Made by a program: the position numbers and the translations under genes | Assembly: GCA_027623315.1 (NCBI GenBank) | Contig: JAQBYD010000008.1 | Location: 1-64,000 of the forward strand | Origin: Verrucomicrobiota bacterium | Lineage (GTDB): Bacteria > Verrucomicrobiota > Kiritimatiellia > CAJWTS01 | DNA: 64,000 nucleotides | Reading direction: 5' to 3' | The notes under the pieces: model-generated | What the model saw: the letters and a program-made list of their open reading frames with translations, nothing else | What the model was told of the DNA's origin: nothing | The model's database searches: none | Part shown: one piece after another, positions 1 to 8,564 of the stretch | How the letters are laid out: every line of letters starts with the position of its first letter | How positions within the stretch are numbered: position 1 is the stretch's first letter

Positions 1-5
1 CCGCT

Positions 6-163
6 GTCGTGTTCCCTCCGGTGCCAGGCAGAGGGCCAGACGACAGGGGAGCACGACAGGGCCAGACGACAGGTATCTTCGTGTTCCCGTGTCCCCCCGT
101 CGTGCCCCTCCGTCGTGTTCCCTCCGATGCCAGGCAGAGGGCGAAACGACGGCTATCTTCGTG
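6..163. repeat. Imperfect direct repeat, about 106-bp period
   Basis: The segment gtcgtgttccctccg followed by tgccaggcagaggg occurs at 6-36 and again at 112-141 with one mismatch. Shorter shared words (acgac, tatcttcgtgt) follow each copy. The first ORF in the track reads through this repeat, but its product is low-complexity and does not resemble the esterase downstream, so I treat it as non-coding leader DNA. Function unknown. Confidence 0.6.
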
Positions 164-263
164 TCCCGCCCTCGGGCAGGGTGACGGATTCCTGTTTTCT
201 TGTCCGCGCGGTGAGGGTATCGTGGCCGGGTTCCAAAACCGGGGAGCGGAGGATTCCATTGCG

Positions 264-1664
264 ATGAAGAAGAAGGACAACTTGGGCGCGACCATTGATT
301 CCGGTGCGCAGGACTGGCAGATTTTTCAACAAGGACGCGACGGCACGGCGGATATCGTGCTGACCGGGCGCTGGAAAACTCGTGAACCGTACAAGATGGC
401 CGCCGTCCTCGCACGCATCGTGTACGAGGACAGTTGCGAAAGCGTAAGCCCCGCACTGGACTGGGTCCCGGCAACGACGCGCAAGAATGGGACTTGGACA
501 CTCAGGCTGCGTGGTGTGCCGGTCGGTGGGCTGTACCGCATCGAGACGATGCTGCAGTTGAACGGCGGCCCGGTTGAATGGGCGCAGCGCGGGGACTTGG
601 TCCATCACGTCGGGGTAGGGGACGTCTGGGTGATCACGGGTCAGAGCAACGCCGCCGGGTACGGTAAATCGCCCGCCACCGATGCTCCGGAGATGGGTGT
701 CCACATGTTCCACGCCGACGGCTCGTGGAAGCTGGCTGCGCATCCTTTGGGCGACTCCACGGGGACTCTCTATTCCGCCAATCGCGAGGGAGCAAATGCA
801 TCGCATAGTCCATGGTTGGCTTTCGCGCGTACGTTGAAGGCCCGGCTGGGGTATCCCATCGGGCTGATCCCCGCCTCGCTCGGGGGTTCGCCGGTTAAGT
901 CGTGGGACCGCACGGAGGACGGCTATCTCTTCTCCAATATGCTGAGCTACATCGCTGACGCCGGTGGGGGTGTTCGCGGAGTCGTCTGGTACCAGGGCGA
1001 ATCCGATACGGGCGTGCGGGAGCTTAAGCTATACAAGGGGCGCTTTCGGCGTTTCGTTGCGGATCTGCGCAAGACGATGAAGGATCGCACGCTGCCCGTC
1101 ATCACGTGCCAGCTCAACCGCTTCATCAATATCAATACGCACACCGACGCCGACGCGGCATGGGAGCGTATGCGCGAGATTCAACGGCAGCTGGCGCGGA
1201 GCATGTCGAACGTGTTTATCGTCGCCACCGTGGACCTGGGGCTCTCCGACGGCATCCATACCGATTCGCAAGGGAATATCGTGATCGGCGAGAGAGCTGC
1301 ATCGTGCGCGCTCGGTGGTGTGTATGGGTTTGACGTGAAGTATCGCCATCCGGATTGCGTCAGCGCGAAGCTGGTCAAGTCGAAGCAGATCGACCTGGCC
1401 TTTGATCACGTTGATCACCGGCTGCACTATGATGGACAGGTTCGCTCGGAACGTCCGTTCGCTGTGCGCGATGAGATCGGAGATATTCCCATCGACGCTA
1501 TCTGCGTCAAAGCTCCGAGTCGCATCGAGCTGACGCTTAGTCGAAAACCGCAGCGGAATTGCCGGGTCGTTGGTGCGCCCACGATTTCTCCCGCGCGCAT
1601 CCTTCCATTCGATATCCGCGGATACCGTCCGATGTTGGCGTTCACGATGAAAGTCACACCGTAA
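264..1664 (+). CDS. Sialate O-acetylesterase-like (SASA/CE6-type) carbohydrate esterase
   Basis: Predicted SGNH-fold esterase of 466 residues that would remove acyl groups from glycans. The GQSN nucleophile motif lies near residue 126, a WYQGES motif near 244 and a DGIH motif near 329; these match the catalytic Ser, oxyanion-hole and Asp/His blocks of the SASA family (Pfam PF03629). The track ORF begins at 9, but its first 85 codons run through a DNA repeat, so I use the ATG at 264 (MKKKDN). No convincing signal peptide is visible from this start, so the location is unclear. A beta-rich region precedes the catalytic motifs and another of about 100 residues follows them. As the first gene of the glycan cluster it may deacylate the same polysaccharide. 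Family assignment is strong, substrate unknown. Confidence 0.82.
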   Translation: MKKKDNLGATIDSGAQDWQIFQQGRDGTADIVLTGRWKTREPYKMAAVLARIVYEDSCESVSPALDWVPATTRKNGTWTLRLRGVPVGGLYRIETMLQLNGGPVEWAQRGDLVHHVGVGDVWVITGQSNAAGYGKSPATDAPEMGVHMFHADGSWKLAAHPLGDSTGTLYSANREGANASHSPWLAFARTLKARLGYPIGLIPASLGGSPVKSWDRTEDGYLFSNMLSYIADAGGGVRGVVWYQGESDTGVRELKLYKGRFRRFVADLRKTMKDRTLPVITCQLNRFININTHTDADAAWERMREIQRQLARSMSNVFIVATVDLGLSDGIHTDSQGNIVIGERAASCALGGVYGFDVKYRHPDCVSAKLVKSKQIDLAFDHVDHRLHYDGQVRSERPFAVRDEIGDIPIDAICVKAPSRIELTLSRKPQRNCRVVGAPTISPARILPFDIRGYRPMLAFTMKVTP

Positions 1665-1678
1665 GGGGAGGTGAAAAG

Positions 1679-1717
1679 ATGAAGAAGGGACGCTCGTCGG
1701 AAGCTTCGATGAATTGA
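1679..1717 (+). CDS. Very short ORF with strong ribosome binding site
   Basis: A strong Shine-Dalgarno (aggggaggtg) sits a few bases before an ATG opening a 12-codon ORF (MKKGRSSEASMN). It ends just where the GT2 reading frame opens. It could be a leader peptide coupling translation to the glycosyltransferase, or the remnant 5' end of a gene whose frame is now lost. Nothing in the peptide itself suggests a function. Confidence 0.2.
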   Translation: MKKGRSSEASMN

Positions 1718-1806
1718 ATTGCGTGCTCTGTGAAGATGTCTGTGCAGTAGCCCTTTTTCTGCTTTCGTGTCGCCATGCGGCGAGTCTTAGTGTCAAGGTA
1801 GCCCCT

Positions 1807-2634
1807 GTGCTTCATAACGGCAATACTCTCGTACAGGGCGGGCACGGACAGAGCCTGGCGATCTCCGTCATGGTTCCGCTCGGGGCACGCTCGGGGGATG
1901 CTCGGCGCTGCCTCGCCGCGCTGCGCGCCGCAGATCCGGCGCCGGACGAAATTATCGTGGTCTCAGACGGACCCGTCCAAGATCTGGATGCAGTCGCCGA
2001 CGCGTTCGGAGCCGTTCTGTGCGTCCTCGATCGCCCTGCAGGACCCGCCGCGGCGAGAAACCGCGGTGCCGAGCAGGCACGCGGAGACATCTTGATGTTT
2101 GTGGATTCCGACGTCGAGGTGCACAGCGATGCCATCGGCGTGGTGATGCATGCGCTCGAAGCGGACCCCGAGGTGTCGGCGGTGTTTGGCTCGTACGATG
2201 ACGAGCCCGCGGAGCGAAACCTGTTGTCCCAATACAAGAACCTGGCGCATCACTTCACGCATCAGGTCGGGCGCGAAGAGGCATTCACGTTCTGGGCCGG
2301 GTGCGGCGCGATCCGGAGGGATGTGTTCGTGCGTGCCGGCGGATTCTCAGAATCGTATGCGCGGCCAGCCATCGAGGACATTGAGTTGGGCTACCGTCTC
2401 ACCCGGGAGGGGGCCCGTATCCGACTGCTCAAGAATCTCCAATGCAAGCATTTGAAGCGATGGACTCCGGTGATGCTCTTTCGTTCCGACGTCTTCGACC
2501 GTGCGATCCCGTGGACGCGGCTAATTCTGCAGACCCGCAGCGGCCCGAGCGATTTGAACCTGCGATGGTCTCAGCGGCTGTGCGTTGTCCTGGCGTGGGT
2601 ATGTGCGGTTTGCGCGGGTTGGGCGTTGCACTAA
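1807..2634 (+). CDS. Glycosyltransferase family 2, prematurely stopped
   Basis: GT-A fold glycosyltransferase that would use a nucleotide sugar to extend a surface glycan. Visible motifs are the opening strand (LAISVMVPLG), DEIIVVSDG, the AAARNRGAEQA helix and the metal-binding FVDSDVE. Further on are the acceptor region FWAGCGAIRRDVF and an IEDIELGYRL motif. The frame is open from TTG at 1714; the GTG at 1807 is the most sensible start because the GT2 fold begins soon after it. The ORF stops at a TAA (2632-2634) inside a hydrophobic helix, and the same frame continues with the expected membrane tail, given as a separate entry. The catalytic domain is complete, so an active but poorly anchored product is possible. 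Confidence 0.75.
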   Translation: MLHNGNTLVQGGHGQSLAISVMVPLGARSGDARRCLAALRAADPAPDEIIVVSDGPVQDLDAVADAFGAVLCVLDRPAGPAAARNRGAEQARGDILMFVDSDVEVHSDAIGVVMHALEADPEVSAVFGSYDDEPAERNLLSQYKNLAHHFTHQVGREEAFTFWAGCGAIRRDVFVRAGGFSESYARPAIEDIELGYRLTREGARIRLLKNLQCKHLKRWTPVMLFRSDVFDRAIPWTRLILQTRSGPSDLNLRWSQRLCVVLAWVCAVCAGWALH

Positions 2635-2871
2635 CCCGTTCCGGCACTGGGAATCTGTGCGGTTTGCGTGGCAGGCCTGTTGGCGCTCGATCACCGAATC
2701 TGGCTCTTCTTTCTGCGCAAGCGCGGACTATCGTTCTGCGTGCGCGTCTTGCCGTGGCACGGGTTTCAATATCTCTATAGTGGACTTGCGTTCGCGATCG
2801 GCGCGCTAACGAGCGTTGCCGGGGGCGTCGAGTCTCGACCGGCGGTTGCGGCAGAGAGGGTGGGTTAGCTG
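2635..2871 (+). pseudogene. Severed C-terminal membrane tail of the GT2 gene
   Basis: Directly after the TAA that ends the GT2 ORF, the same frame reads a hydrophobic helix (GICAVCVAGLLALDHRIW), a basic loop (FLRKRG) and LYSGLAFAIGAL. This is the paired-helix tail typical of membrane-attached GT2 enzymes. Because the frame is unchanged, the lesion is a nonsense change (or a sequencing error), not a frameshift. The tail stops at a TAG just before the GTG of the next gene, which fits one original gene of about 355 codons from the GTG at 1807. Readthrough is conceivable but nothing in the sequence supports it. Confidence 0.65.
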
Positions 2872-2874
2872 CCG

Positions 2875-4293
2875 GTGCAGGAGACGTACCCCGTGATTAT
2901 CATCGGTGCCGGGCCCGCCGGCCTCACCGCAGCGCACGAACTGGCGATTCGCAATGTGTATCCGCTGGTGCTTGAACAATCCGATAAACCAGGCGGCCTG
3001 GCACGTACGGAAGTGCACTGGGGATATCGGTTCGATATTGGTGGTCATCGGTTCTTTACGAAGGTAGACGAGGTGCGCCGCCTCTGGGAGGAGATCCTCG
3101 GCGAGGAGTTCGTCGCGGTTAGCCGGCAATCGCGAATCTACTACCAGGGCCGTTTCTACAGCTATCCGCTGCAGCCCCTGAACGCGCTTTCCAACCTTGG
3201 CGTGATCGAGAGTTGCAGGGTCATGCTCAGCTACTTCAAGTCGAAGCTGCGTCCGCATCCGGACGAGGACACCTTCGAGCAGTGGGTCACCAATCGATTC
3301 GGCGGTCGCCTGTACGAGACATTCTTTAAGACCTACACGGAGAAGGTCTGGGGCATCCCCTGCGATCGGATCCAGGCCGACTGGGCGGCGCAACGGATTC
3401 GCGGGTTGTCTCTATGGTCGGCGGTTGTGAATGCCCTGTTCAAGACGGGTAAGGTCAAGTCGCTTATTACCGAGTTCCAGTATCCGCGCGAAGGGCCGGG
3501 CATGATGTGGGAGGCCTTCTGCCGGGATGCAACGCGCCGAGGTGGCCAGGTTGAGTTCGAGGCTGAGGTCATCGAGGTGCAGCATCGGGATAACCGGGTT
3601 ATCGGTGTGCTGGTGCATGTCGACGGCCGCACCGCGGAATACAGCACCGACCAAGTCATCTCGACGATGCCGCTCAACCTGCTCGTATCCCGGCTGAATC
3701 CCCCGCCACCGTCCGAAGTTCTGGAAGCCGCCGGTCGACTGAGGTATCGCGATTTCATCCTCGTGGGCCTTGTCATCAATCGCAAGGAGATCTTCCCTGA
3801 TAACTGGATCTACGTGCATAGTCCGGAAGTGCTCGTCGGCCGGATTCAGAACTTCAAGAATTGGAGTCCGGATATGGTTCCGGATCCTTCAAAGACGAGC
3901 CTGGGTATGGAGTATTTCTGCACGCAAGGCGATCTAATCTGGGCCAGGTCGGATAAGGAACTGGTTGAGCTGGCCATGCGCGAACTCGTTACACTCGGAC
4001 TGGCGGATAAGGCCGAGGTGCAGGACGGGGTCGTGATACGCCAGTTGAAGGCGTACCCCGTGTATACCGGTGAATATCGTCACGATGTGGACATCATCAA
4101 GAAGTACCTCGACACGATCGAGAACCTGCAGACGATCGGTCGCAACGGCATGCACCGTTATAACAACCAGGACCACTCCATGCTGACCGCTATGCTGGCC
4201 GTCGAGAACATGGACGGCGCGCAGCATGATCTCTGGGCGGTGAACACCGAGCGCAGTTATCACGAAGAGTCCATGAAGCACGATTCCGCCTGA
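2875..4293 (+). CDS. FAD-dependent NAD(P)-binding oxidoreductase, amine-oxidase/UDP-galactopyranose-mutase-like
   Basis: A 472-residue flavoprotein. Residues 5-35 form a Rossmann dinucleotide-binding motif (IIGAGPAGLTAAHEL) ending in an acidic LVLEQSDKPGG segment. GGHRFF follows near residue 60, as in the protoporphyrinogen-oxidase / UDP-galactopyranose-mutase-like branch of the amine-oxidase superfamily. The C-terminus has the FAD-contacting stretch LQTIGRNGMHRYNNQDHS. Proteins of this type are often found beside glycosyltransferases in polysaccharide clusters, where a sugar-nucleotide ring change or oxidation is assumed. The start is GTG at 2875, three bases after the preceding stop. The sulfotransferase follows after nine bases. 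The fold is certain, the substrate unknown. Confidence 0.82.
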   Translation: MQETYPVIIIGAGPAGLTAAHELAIRNVYPLVLEQSDKPGGLARTEVHWGYRFDIGGHRFFTKVDEVRRLWEEILGEEFVAVSRQSRIYYQGRFYSYPLQPLNALSNLGVIESCRVMLSYFKSKLRPHPDEDTFEQWVTNRFGGRLYETFFKTYTEKVWGIPCDRIQADWAAQRIRGLSLWSAVVNALFKTGKVKSLITEFQYPREGPGMMWEAFCRDATRRGGQVEFEAEVIEVQHRDNRVIGVLVHVDGRTAEYSTDQVISTMPLNLLVSRLNPPPPSEVLEAAGRLRYRDFILVGLVINRKEIFPDNWIYVHSPEVLVGRIQNFKNWSPDMVPDPSKTSLGMEYFCTQGDLIWARSDKELVELAMRELVTLGLADKAEVQDGVVIRQLKAYPVYTGEYRHDVDIIKKYLDTIENLQTIGRNGMHRYNNQDHSMLTAMLAVENMDGAQHDLWAVNTERSYHEESMKHDSA

Positions 4294-4302
4294 TTCACCG
4301 AC

Positions 4303-5139
4303 ATGCTTCCGAACCTGATTATTATTGGCGCAGCGAAAGCGGGCACGACCAGCCTGCATTACTACCTGGACCTACATCCGCAAATTCGAATGTCGCAGCC
4401 CAAGGAGTTGAACTTCTTCGTGGAGGAGAGAAACTGGACCCTCGGCCTCGACTGGTATCGCTCAAAGTTTAGCGGTGCGGAGAAGATTCACGGGGAGGCG
4501 TCACCGGCATACACGGGGGCTCCTGCTCATCCAGGCGTTGCTGAGCGCATGCACGGCGTGGTGCCGGACGCCCGGCTGATCTATGTCGTCAGGGATCCCG
4601 TCTCGCGTATGATTTCCCATTACGTACAGCGTGTCGCGGGATGGCTGGAAGAGGGGGACATCCGTGACGCCCTCGTGGCGCCCGGTGCCAATCCGTATAT
4701 TGACGGGACGCGCTATGCAATGCAGCTAAAGCAATACTTGGAGTACTACGCGGTCAAGCAGATCATGGTGATCACCTGCGAAGATCTGCTCGCAAACCGA
4801 GCCGAAACGCTGAGGTCTGTATTTCAATTTCTAGAGGTGGACGAAACGTTCCGCTCTCTGCGTTTCGCCCGGATGCGGCACCGGGCTATTCGCAAACGCA
4901 AGCCGGGCAGCTTCGGCCTGCGGTTGAGAAAGTCCATTCTGCAGTCGCGGCTCTACACTTGGAGCCCGGACCTCGCGCACTATGCCGAAGCCATCGCTAC
5001 CCTGCCGTTCTCACGCGCCGTGCAGGTGCCGGAGCTCACGGAGGAAGTTCGAAGGGACGTGCTCGATCGCTTGAAAGATGATCTCGATGAATTTAAGGTG
5101 ATCACCGGGCGTCAATTCGACGCGTGGAGACTGACATGA
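4303..5139 (+). CDS. Sulfotransferase (PAPS-dependent, carbohydrate type)
   Basis: Transfers sulfate from PAPS to a hydroxyl or amino group, here probably of a surface glycan. The 5'-phosphosulfate loop is at the very N-terminus (IIIGAAKAGTTSLHYYL, residues 4-20). The 3'-phosphate motif is YVVRDPVSRMISHY near residues 94-107. The length (278 residues) is normal for Sulfotransfer_1/heparan-sulfate-type enzymes. There is no signal peptide, so it is cytosolic and would act on intermediates before export. The stop codon overlaps the start of the next GT2 gene (ATGA), which indicates translational coupling. Its presence suggests the polymer made by this cluster is sulfated. Confidence 0.88.
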   Translation: MLPNLIIIGAAKAGTTSLHYYLDLHPQIRMSQPKELNFFVEERNWTLGLDWYRSKFSGAEKIHGEASPAYTGAPAHPGVAERMHGVVPDARLIYVVRDPVSRMISHYVQRVAGWLEEGDIRDALVAPGANPYIDGTRYAMQLKQYLEYYAVKQIMVITCEDLLANRAETLRSVFQFLEVDETFRSLRFARMRHRAIRKRKPGSFGLRLRKSILQSRLYTWSPDLAHYAEAIATLPFSRAVQVPELTEEVRRDVLDRLKDDLDEFKVITGRQFDAWRLT

Positions 5140-6125
5140 CCGAAATCGAAACGAAAACCGATCGCGCGTCGGAATCGGCCGCGAAGCGTGATGCCCCGGC
5201 GATGACCGTGATCCTCCCCGTACAGGGAACACCTCCGGGACCGCAGAAGAGCCTTGATCATCTTGCCGCCCAAACGGTGTGTGACCAGCTCGAGGTCATT
5301 GTCCTGGTCGATGGCCGGACCTCCAGGGATCTGGCGTCCGCCGAGTACAGTGGCTTCTGGGACTACCGCGTCATCGACGTCGACGATATCCGGGTTCGCG
5401 GGGAATCGATGGCGGCCGGGGTGCGTCATGCACGCGCAGCCATCGTGGCCTTGACGGAAGATCATGTCTTCACGGAGCCGGATTGGGCCGAGGCCCTGCT
5501 GCGCGCGCATGAAGGGGATGTCGCCGCCGTTGGGCCTGTCGTGTGCAACGCAAATCCCATAACGGCCGTAAGCTGCGCCGACTTTATCGTCGGTTACGGG
5601 CCCTGGATTGAGGGGCGCCGCACGGGAGCCGTCGACATGCTGCCAGGGCATAACAGCAGCTACAAGCGGGAGGTGCTTCTCTCGTATGGCGACCGGTTGG
5701 ATGCCATGCTGGAAGCGGAAACGGTTCTGCACTGGGATCTACGATCACGGGGCCACTCCCTGCTCGTGGAGCCGGGCGCCGTGATCAACCATTCCAATTT
5801 TGTCTCATGGGGCGGATGGGTTCCAGTGCTCTATCACAGCGGTCGTGCTTTCGCCGGCGCGCGAGTGTCCATCGAACGGTGGAGTGCCGGTCGCCGACTG
5901 CTATATTTTCTCGGTGGGCCCTTGATTCCCTGGGTACGGTTTTCACGGTATTTCTTCACCGCGCCTCCGGATGTCCGGCGAAAACACTTCCCGCTGCGCG
6001 TCGTTATCGTGTTGCTGGGCGCCCTGCACATCGATGCGGCGGGGCAGATGATCGGGTACGTCCGCGGTCGCGGTCGATCCGAAGGGTTGCTGGTAGAGCT
6101 CGAACTGGCGAGGTTGGAGCGATGA
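5136..6125 (+). CDS. Glycosyltransferase family 2
   Basis: A 329-residue GT2 enzyme. The start is the ATG at 5136, sharing ATGA with the sulfotransferase stop; the GTG four codons earlier is less likely. The fold opens with AMTVILPVQGT. LEVIVLVDGR carries the nucleotide-binding strand, VALTEDHVF replaces the usual DXD, and PGHNSSYKREVLL is the acceptor region. The tail has LLYFLGGPLIPWVRF and two hydrophobic stretches, which suggests membrane association. It is paralogous to the shorter gene immediately downstream: both share the LRRQTV/LAAQTV-DQLE block and the C-terminal DA.GQ..GY segment. Confidence 0.8.
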   Translation: MTEIETKTDRASESAAKRDAPAMTVILPVQGTPPGPQKSLDHLAAQTVCDQLEVIVLVDGRTSRDLASAEYSGFWDYRVIDVDDIRVRGESMAAGVRHARAAIVALTEDHVFTEPDWAEALLRAHEGDVAAVGPVVCNANPITAVSCADFIVGYGPWIEGRRTGAVDMLPGHNSSYKREVLLSYGDRLDAMLEAETVLHWDLRSRGHSLLVEPGAVINHSNFVSWGGWVPVLYHSGRAFAGARVSIERWSAGRRLLYFLGGPLIPWVRFSRYFFTAPPDVRRKHFPLRVVIVLLGALHIDAAGQMIGYVRGRGRSEGLLVELELARLER

Positions 6126-6628
6126 AAGACGCGGGCCACGACATTCCGGCGATGTCCGTCGTGTTGGTCACGATGGGCAGTTATTCGCGAAGCTCCCGCA
6201 CGCTTGAATCTCTGCGACGGCAGACGGTGCATGACCAGCTCGAATTGATCGTCGTCGCGTCGCGAGATGTTCCCACCGAGATCCCGGACGAGGTGCGGGG
6301 CAGTTTTCACGGTGTTCGCGTAGAGTACTCCGAGAACATTCTGATGCGCGGTCAATCGACGGCGCAGGGCGTGCGCTGTGCGATCGCGCCCATCGTTACC
6401 AGTGCACCGCTGATACCGGTCGTTCGTTTTGCCCGCACATGTCGTCAGTTGACCCGCGAAGCCAGGTCTAGATATCTTGGTACGCTGACGTGGGCGGTAT
6501 TGTTCTGCGGCTACACCCTTGACGCGGTGGGGCAGTTGGCTGGTTACGCGGCGGGTGGTGGGCGCTCGCAGACCTGTGTATCTCACCATGCGCTCCTTCG
6601 CTTCGACCGAAAGGCAGGCGCGAAGTAG
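6122..6628 (+). pseudogene. Internally deleted GT2 glycosyltransferase paralogue
   Basis: A 168-codon ORF starting with an ATGA overlap. Its first 80 or so residues match the start of the GT2 gene just upstream (MSVVLVTMG, RRQTVHDQLELIVV, RGQSTAQGVR). Its last 60 match that gene's tail (PLIPVVRFAR, DAVGQLAGYAAGGGRS). The joint lies at about IAPIV/TSAPLIP, near 6400. The middle 150 or so residues, including the metal-binding and acceptor-binding regions, are missing, yet the frame is kept. Catalysis is therefore unlikely. It may be a dead gene kept in frame by polarity, or a small membrane-associated accessory. The comparison rests on the translated sequences only. Confidence 0.7.
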
Positions 6629-7698
6629 TGCCCGCGCCTCTCCAGGTCGGTGTGATCGGGTGCGGGCATGCGGCGGTTGAACTGCACCTGCCCGCCCTGA
6701 AAACCATTTCGGGTGTCACGCTGGCGGCTGTCGCTGACCTCGACGCAAACCGCCTGGCCGGGGTCGCGGACCGATTCCAGGTGCCTCGCCGTTATCATGA
6801 TCCGCATGAACTTATAGCGGACCGCGAACTTTCGGTCGTGGCCGTGCTTACGCCGCCGCAGAGCCACCACGGCCTGGTGGTGCAGTGCCTGGAAGCCGGA
6901 AAGCATATCCTCGTAGAGAAGCCGGTGACCCTGGATGACACGGAGGCAGCCGACCTGGTGCAGCGCGCGGCGTCATCCAACGTCAAGGTGTGCGTGGGGC
7001 ATTCGATGCGATTTCATCCACATGTGCAGCGCGCGAAACAGATACTTACCAGTGCGGCCCTTGGGGCGATCGAGAGCATCCAATGCCGTTGGATCAGCGC
7101 ATGGCGCAACGATCACGATCCGCCCGAGTGGCGCCGGAATCCCGTCACGGGCGGGAGTACACTCCTCGAGACAGCCGTACACCACTTCGACCTCTGGCGT
7201 TATCTCTCGGGGGGCGAGGTCGCGAATCTCGTAACGAGTCCGCATGGCGACGCGACCTGCGATGAGCACGCCGTCGTCACGGCTACACTGGATGGCGGCG
7301 TGATCGCGACGTCATTCACATCAACCCGCGGCGTGGAAGAGAACGCCCTCGAGATCTACGGGAGTACGGCCAAGCTGGCGTTGTCCTTCTATTGCTTTGA
7401 CGGCGTCCGCCTGGTGCCACGCGGAGTTTTTTCTGGATCGCTGGGCGATCGACTACGCGGGATTTCCCAGAGCGTCCGCATGCTTCCCGGGGTGCTGGAC
7501 ATTCGCTACGGCGGCACGTTTCGGAGGGCGTATCGCGAGGAGTGGCTGCATTTTATCGCCTGCATTGAGCGAGACACTCCCGTTTCATGCACCCTCGCGG
7601 AAGGGCGCCACGCCCTGCAGATCGCCCTTGCTGCCCGCCAGTCTGCCCGGGACGGGACTCGCGTGCGCCCGGCCGATCTCTTGCCATGTCATCTTTAG
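6628..7698 (+). CDS. Gfo/Idh/MocA family NAD(P)-dependent oxidoreductase
   Basis: Predicted sugar or sugar-nucleotide dehydrogenase of 356 residues. The N-terminal Rossmann motif reads VGVIGCGHAAVELHLPAL. The EKPVTLDD block near residues 96-103 carries the conserved lysine of the family. The C-terminal alpha/beta domain contains GGSTLLETAVHHFDLW, with the His-containing catalytic helix. The start is GTG at 6628, sharing its G with the preceding TAG. In a glycan cluster it would oxidise or epimerise a precursor sugar. A second, unrelated member of the family enters at the other edge of the window. Confidence 0.87.
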   Translation: MPAPLQVGVIGCGHAAVELHLPALKTISGVTLAAVADLDANRLAGVADRFQVPRRYHDPHELIADRELSVVAVLTPPQSHHGLVVQCLEAGKHILVEKPVTLDDTEAADLVQRAASSNVKVCVGHSMRFHPHVQRAKQILTSAALGAIESIQCRWISAWRNDHDPPEWRRNPVTGGSTLLETAVHHFDLWRYLSGGEVANLVTSPHGDATCDEHAVVTATLDGGVIATSFTSTRGVEENALEIYGSTAKLALSFYCFDGVRLVPRGVFSGSLGDRLRGISQSVRMLPGVLDIRYGGTFRRAYREEWLHFIACIERDTPVSCTLAEGRHALQIALAARQSARDGTRVRPADLLPCHL

Positions 7699-8564
7699 AC
7701 TTCTCCGTGATCATTCCGACCTGCGAGCGCCCCGCCGCGCTGCGCCGATGCCTCGGTTCGGCGGTCAGGCTCGAGTATCCCCGCGATCGGGTGGAGGTGA
7801 TCGTGGTTAACGACGGTGGCTCTCACACGATCGAGAACGTGGTCGACGAGTTTGCGTCCGGCGCGACGATCCGGGTTTATCACCGCGAGAATGGCGGCCC
7901 GGCAGCGGCGAGAAACACCGGGATGGGCGAGGCCCGCGGCCGGCATCTTGTCTTTCTCGACGACGATTGTGAGGTCTCAGCGGACGCGCTGAACGAGTTG
8001 ACGGCACTATTCAGATGCCATCCGGATGCGCTCATCGGCGCCCGGCAATCGAACGCGCTCACCGCGAACGCCTGTGCTGCGCTCAGCCAGATGGTGCTCG
8101 ATGTCGTATACGAGGTCTATAACCCCGGCCCTGAAAACACCTCGTTCATCGCCTCATATTTTCTGGCCGCCTCGGCGGACCTCCTGGAAGCGGCCGGCGG
8201 GTTCGACGTGGCTTTCAGGATCTCCGAAGACCGCGAGCTCTGCGATCGCTGGCGGTCGCTTGGACGCGGGATCGTCGTCGCGGACAACATTCACGTGCGC
8301 CACCACCACGACTTAACGCTTAAGGGACTGTGGCGACAGCATTTCGCTTACGGACAGGGCGCCTACGCATACCACCGCCGCCGGGCCAGCCTGGGGCGCG
8401 GCGGACTGAAGATCGAGCGCGGGTTCTATCGCGCACTGATGGCCGCACCGTTCCGAGCCGCTCACAGGCGGACGGCGCTGCTGCTGTCTCTCCTGCTGCT
8501 GTACCAGCAGGTGGCGAACGCCGCGGGCTACCTCTACGCACGACTTCGAACGGACGCATCATGA
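7686..8564 (+). CDS. Glycosyltransferase family 2
   Basis: A 292-residue GT2 enzyme with textbook motifs: FSVIIPTCERPAALRRCL at the start, VEVIVVNDGG, GPAAARNTGMGEARG and the metal-binding VFLDDDCEV. An acceptor and catalytic region ISEDRELCDRW follows. The ATG at 7686 lies inside the end of the oxidoreductase gene (13-base overlap) and fits the fold exactly; the longer track ORF is not needed. A hydrophobic C-terminal segment (LLLSLLLLYQQVANAAGYLYA) suggests membrane attachment. The stop overlaps the ATG of the next gene. Confidence 0.88.
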   Translation: MSSLDFSVIIPTCERPAALRRCLGSAVRLEYPRDRVEVIVVNDGGSHTIENVVDEFASGATIRVYHRENGGPAAARNTGMGEARGRHLVFLDDDCEVSADALNELTALFRCHPDALIGARQSNALTANACAALSQMVLDVVYEVYNPGPENTSFIASYFLAASADLLEAAGGFDVAFRISEDRELCDRWRSLGRGIVVADNIHVRHHHDLTLKGLWRQHFAYGQGAYAYHRRRASLGRGGLKIERGFYRALMAAPFRAAHRRTALLLSLLLLYQQVANAAGYLYARLRTDAS

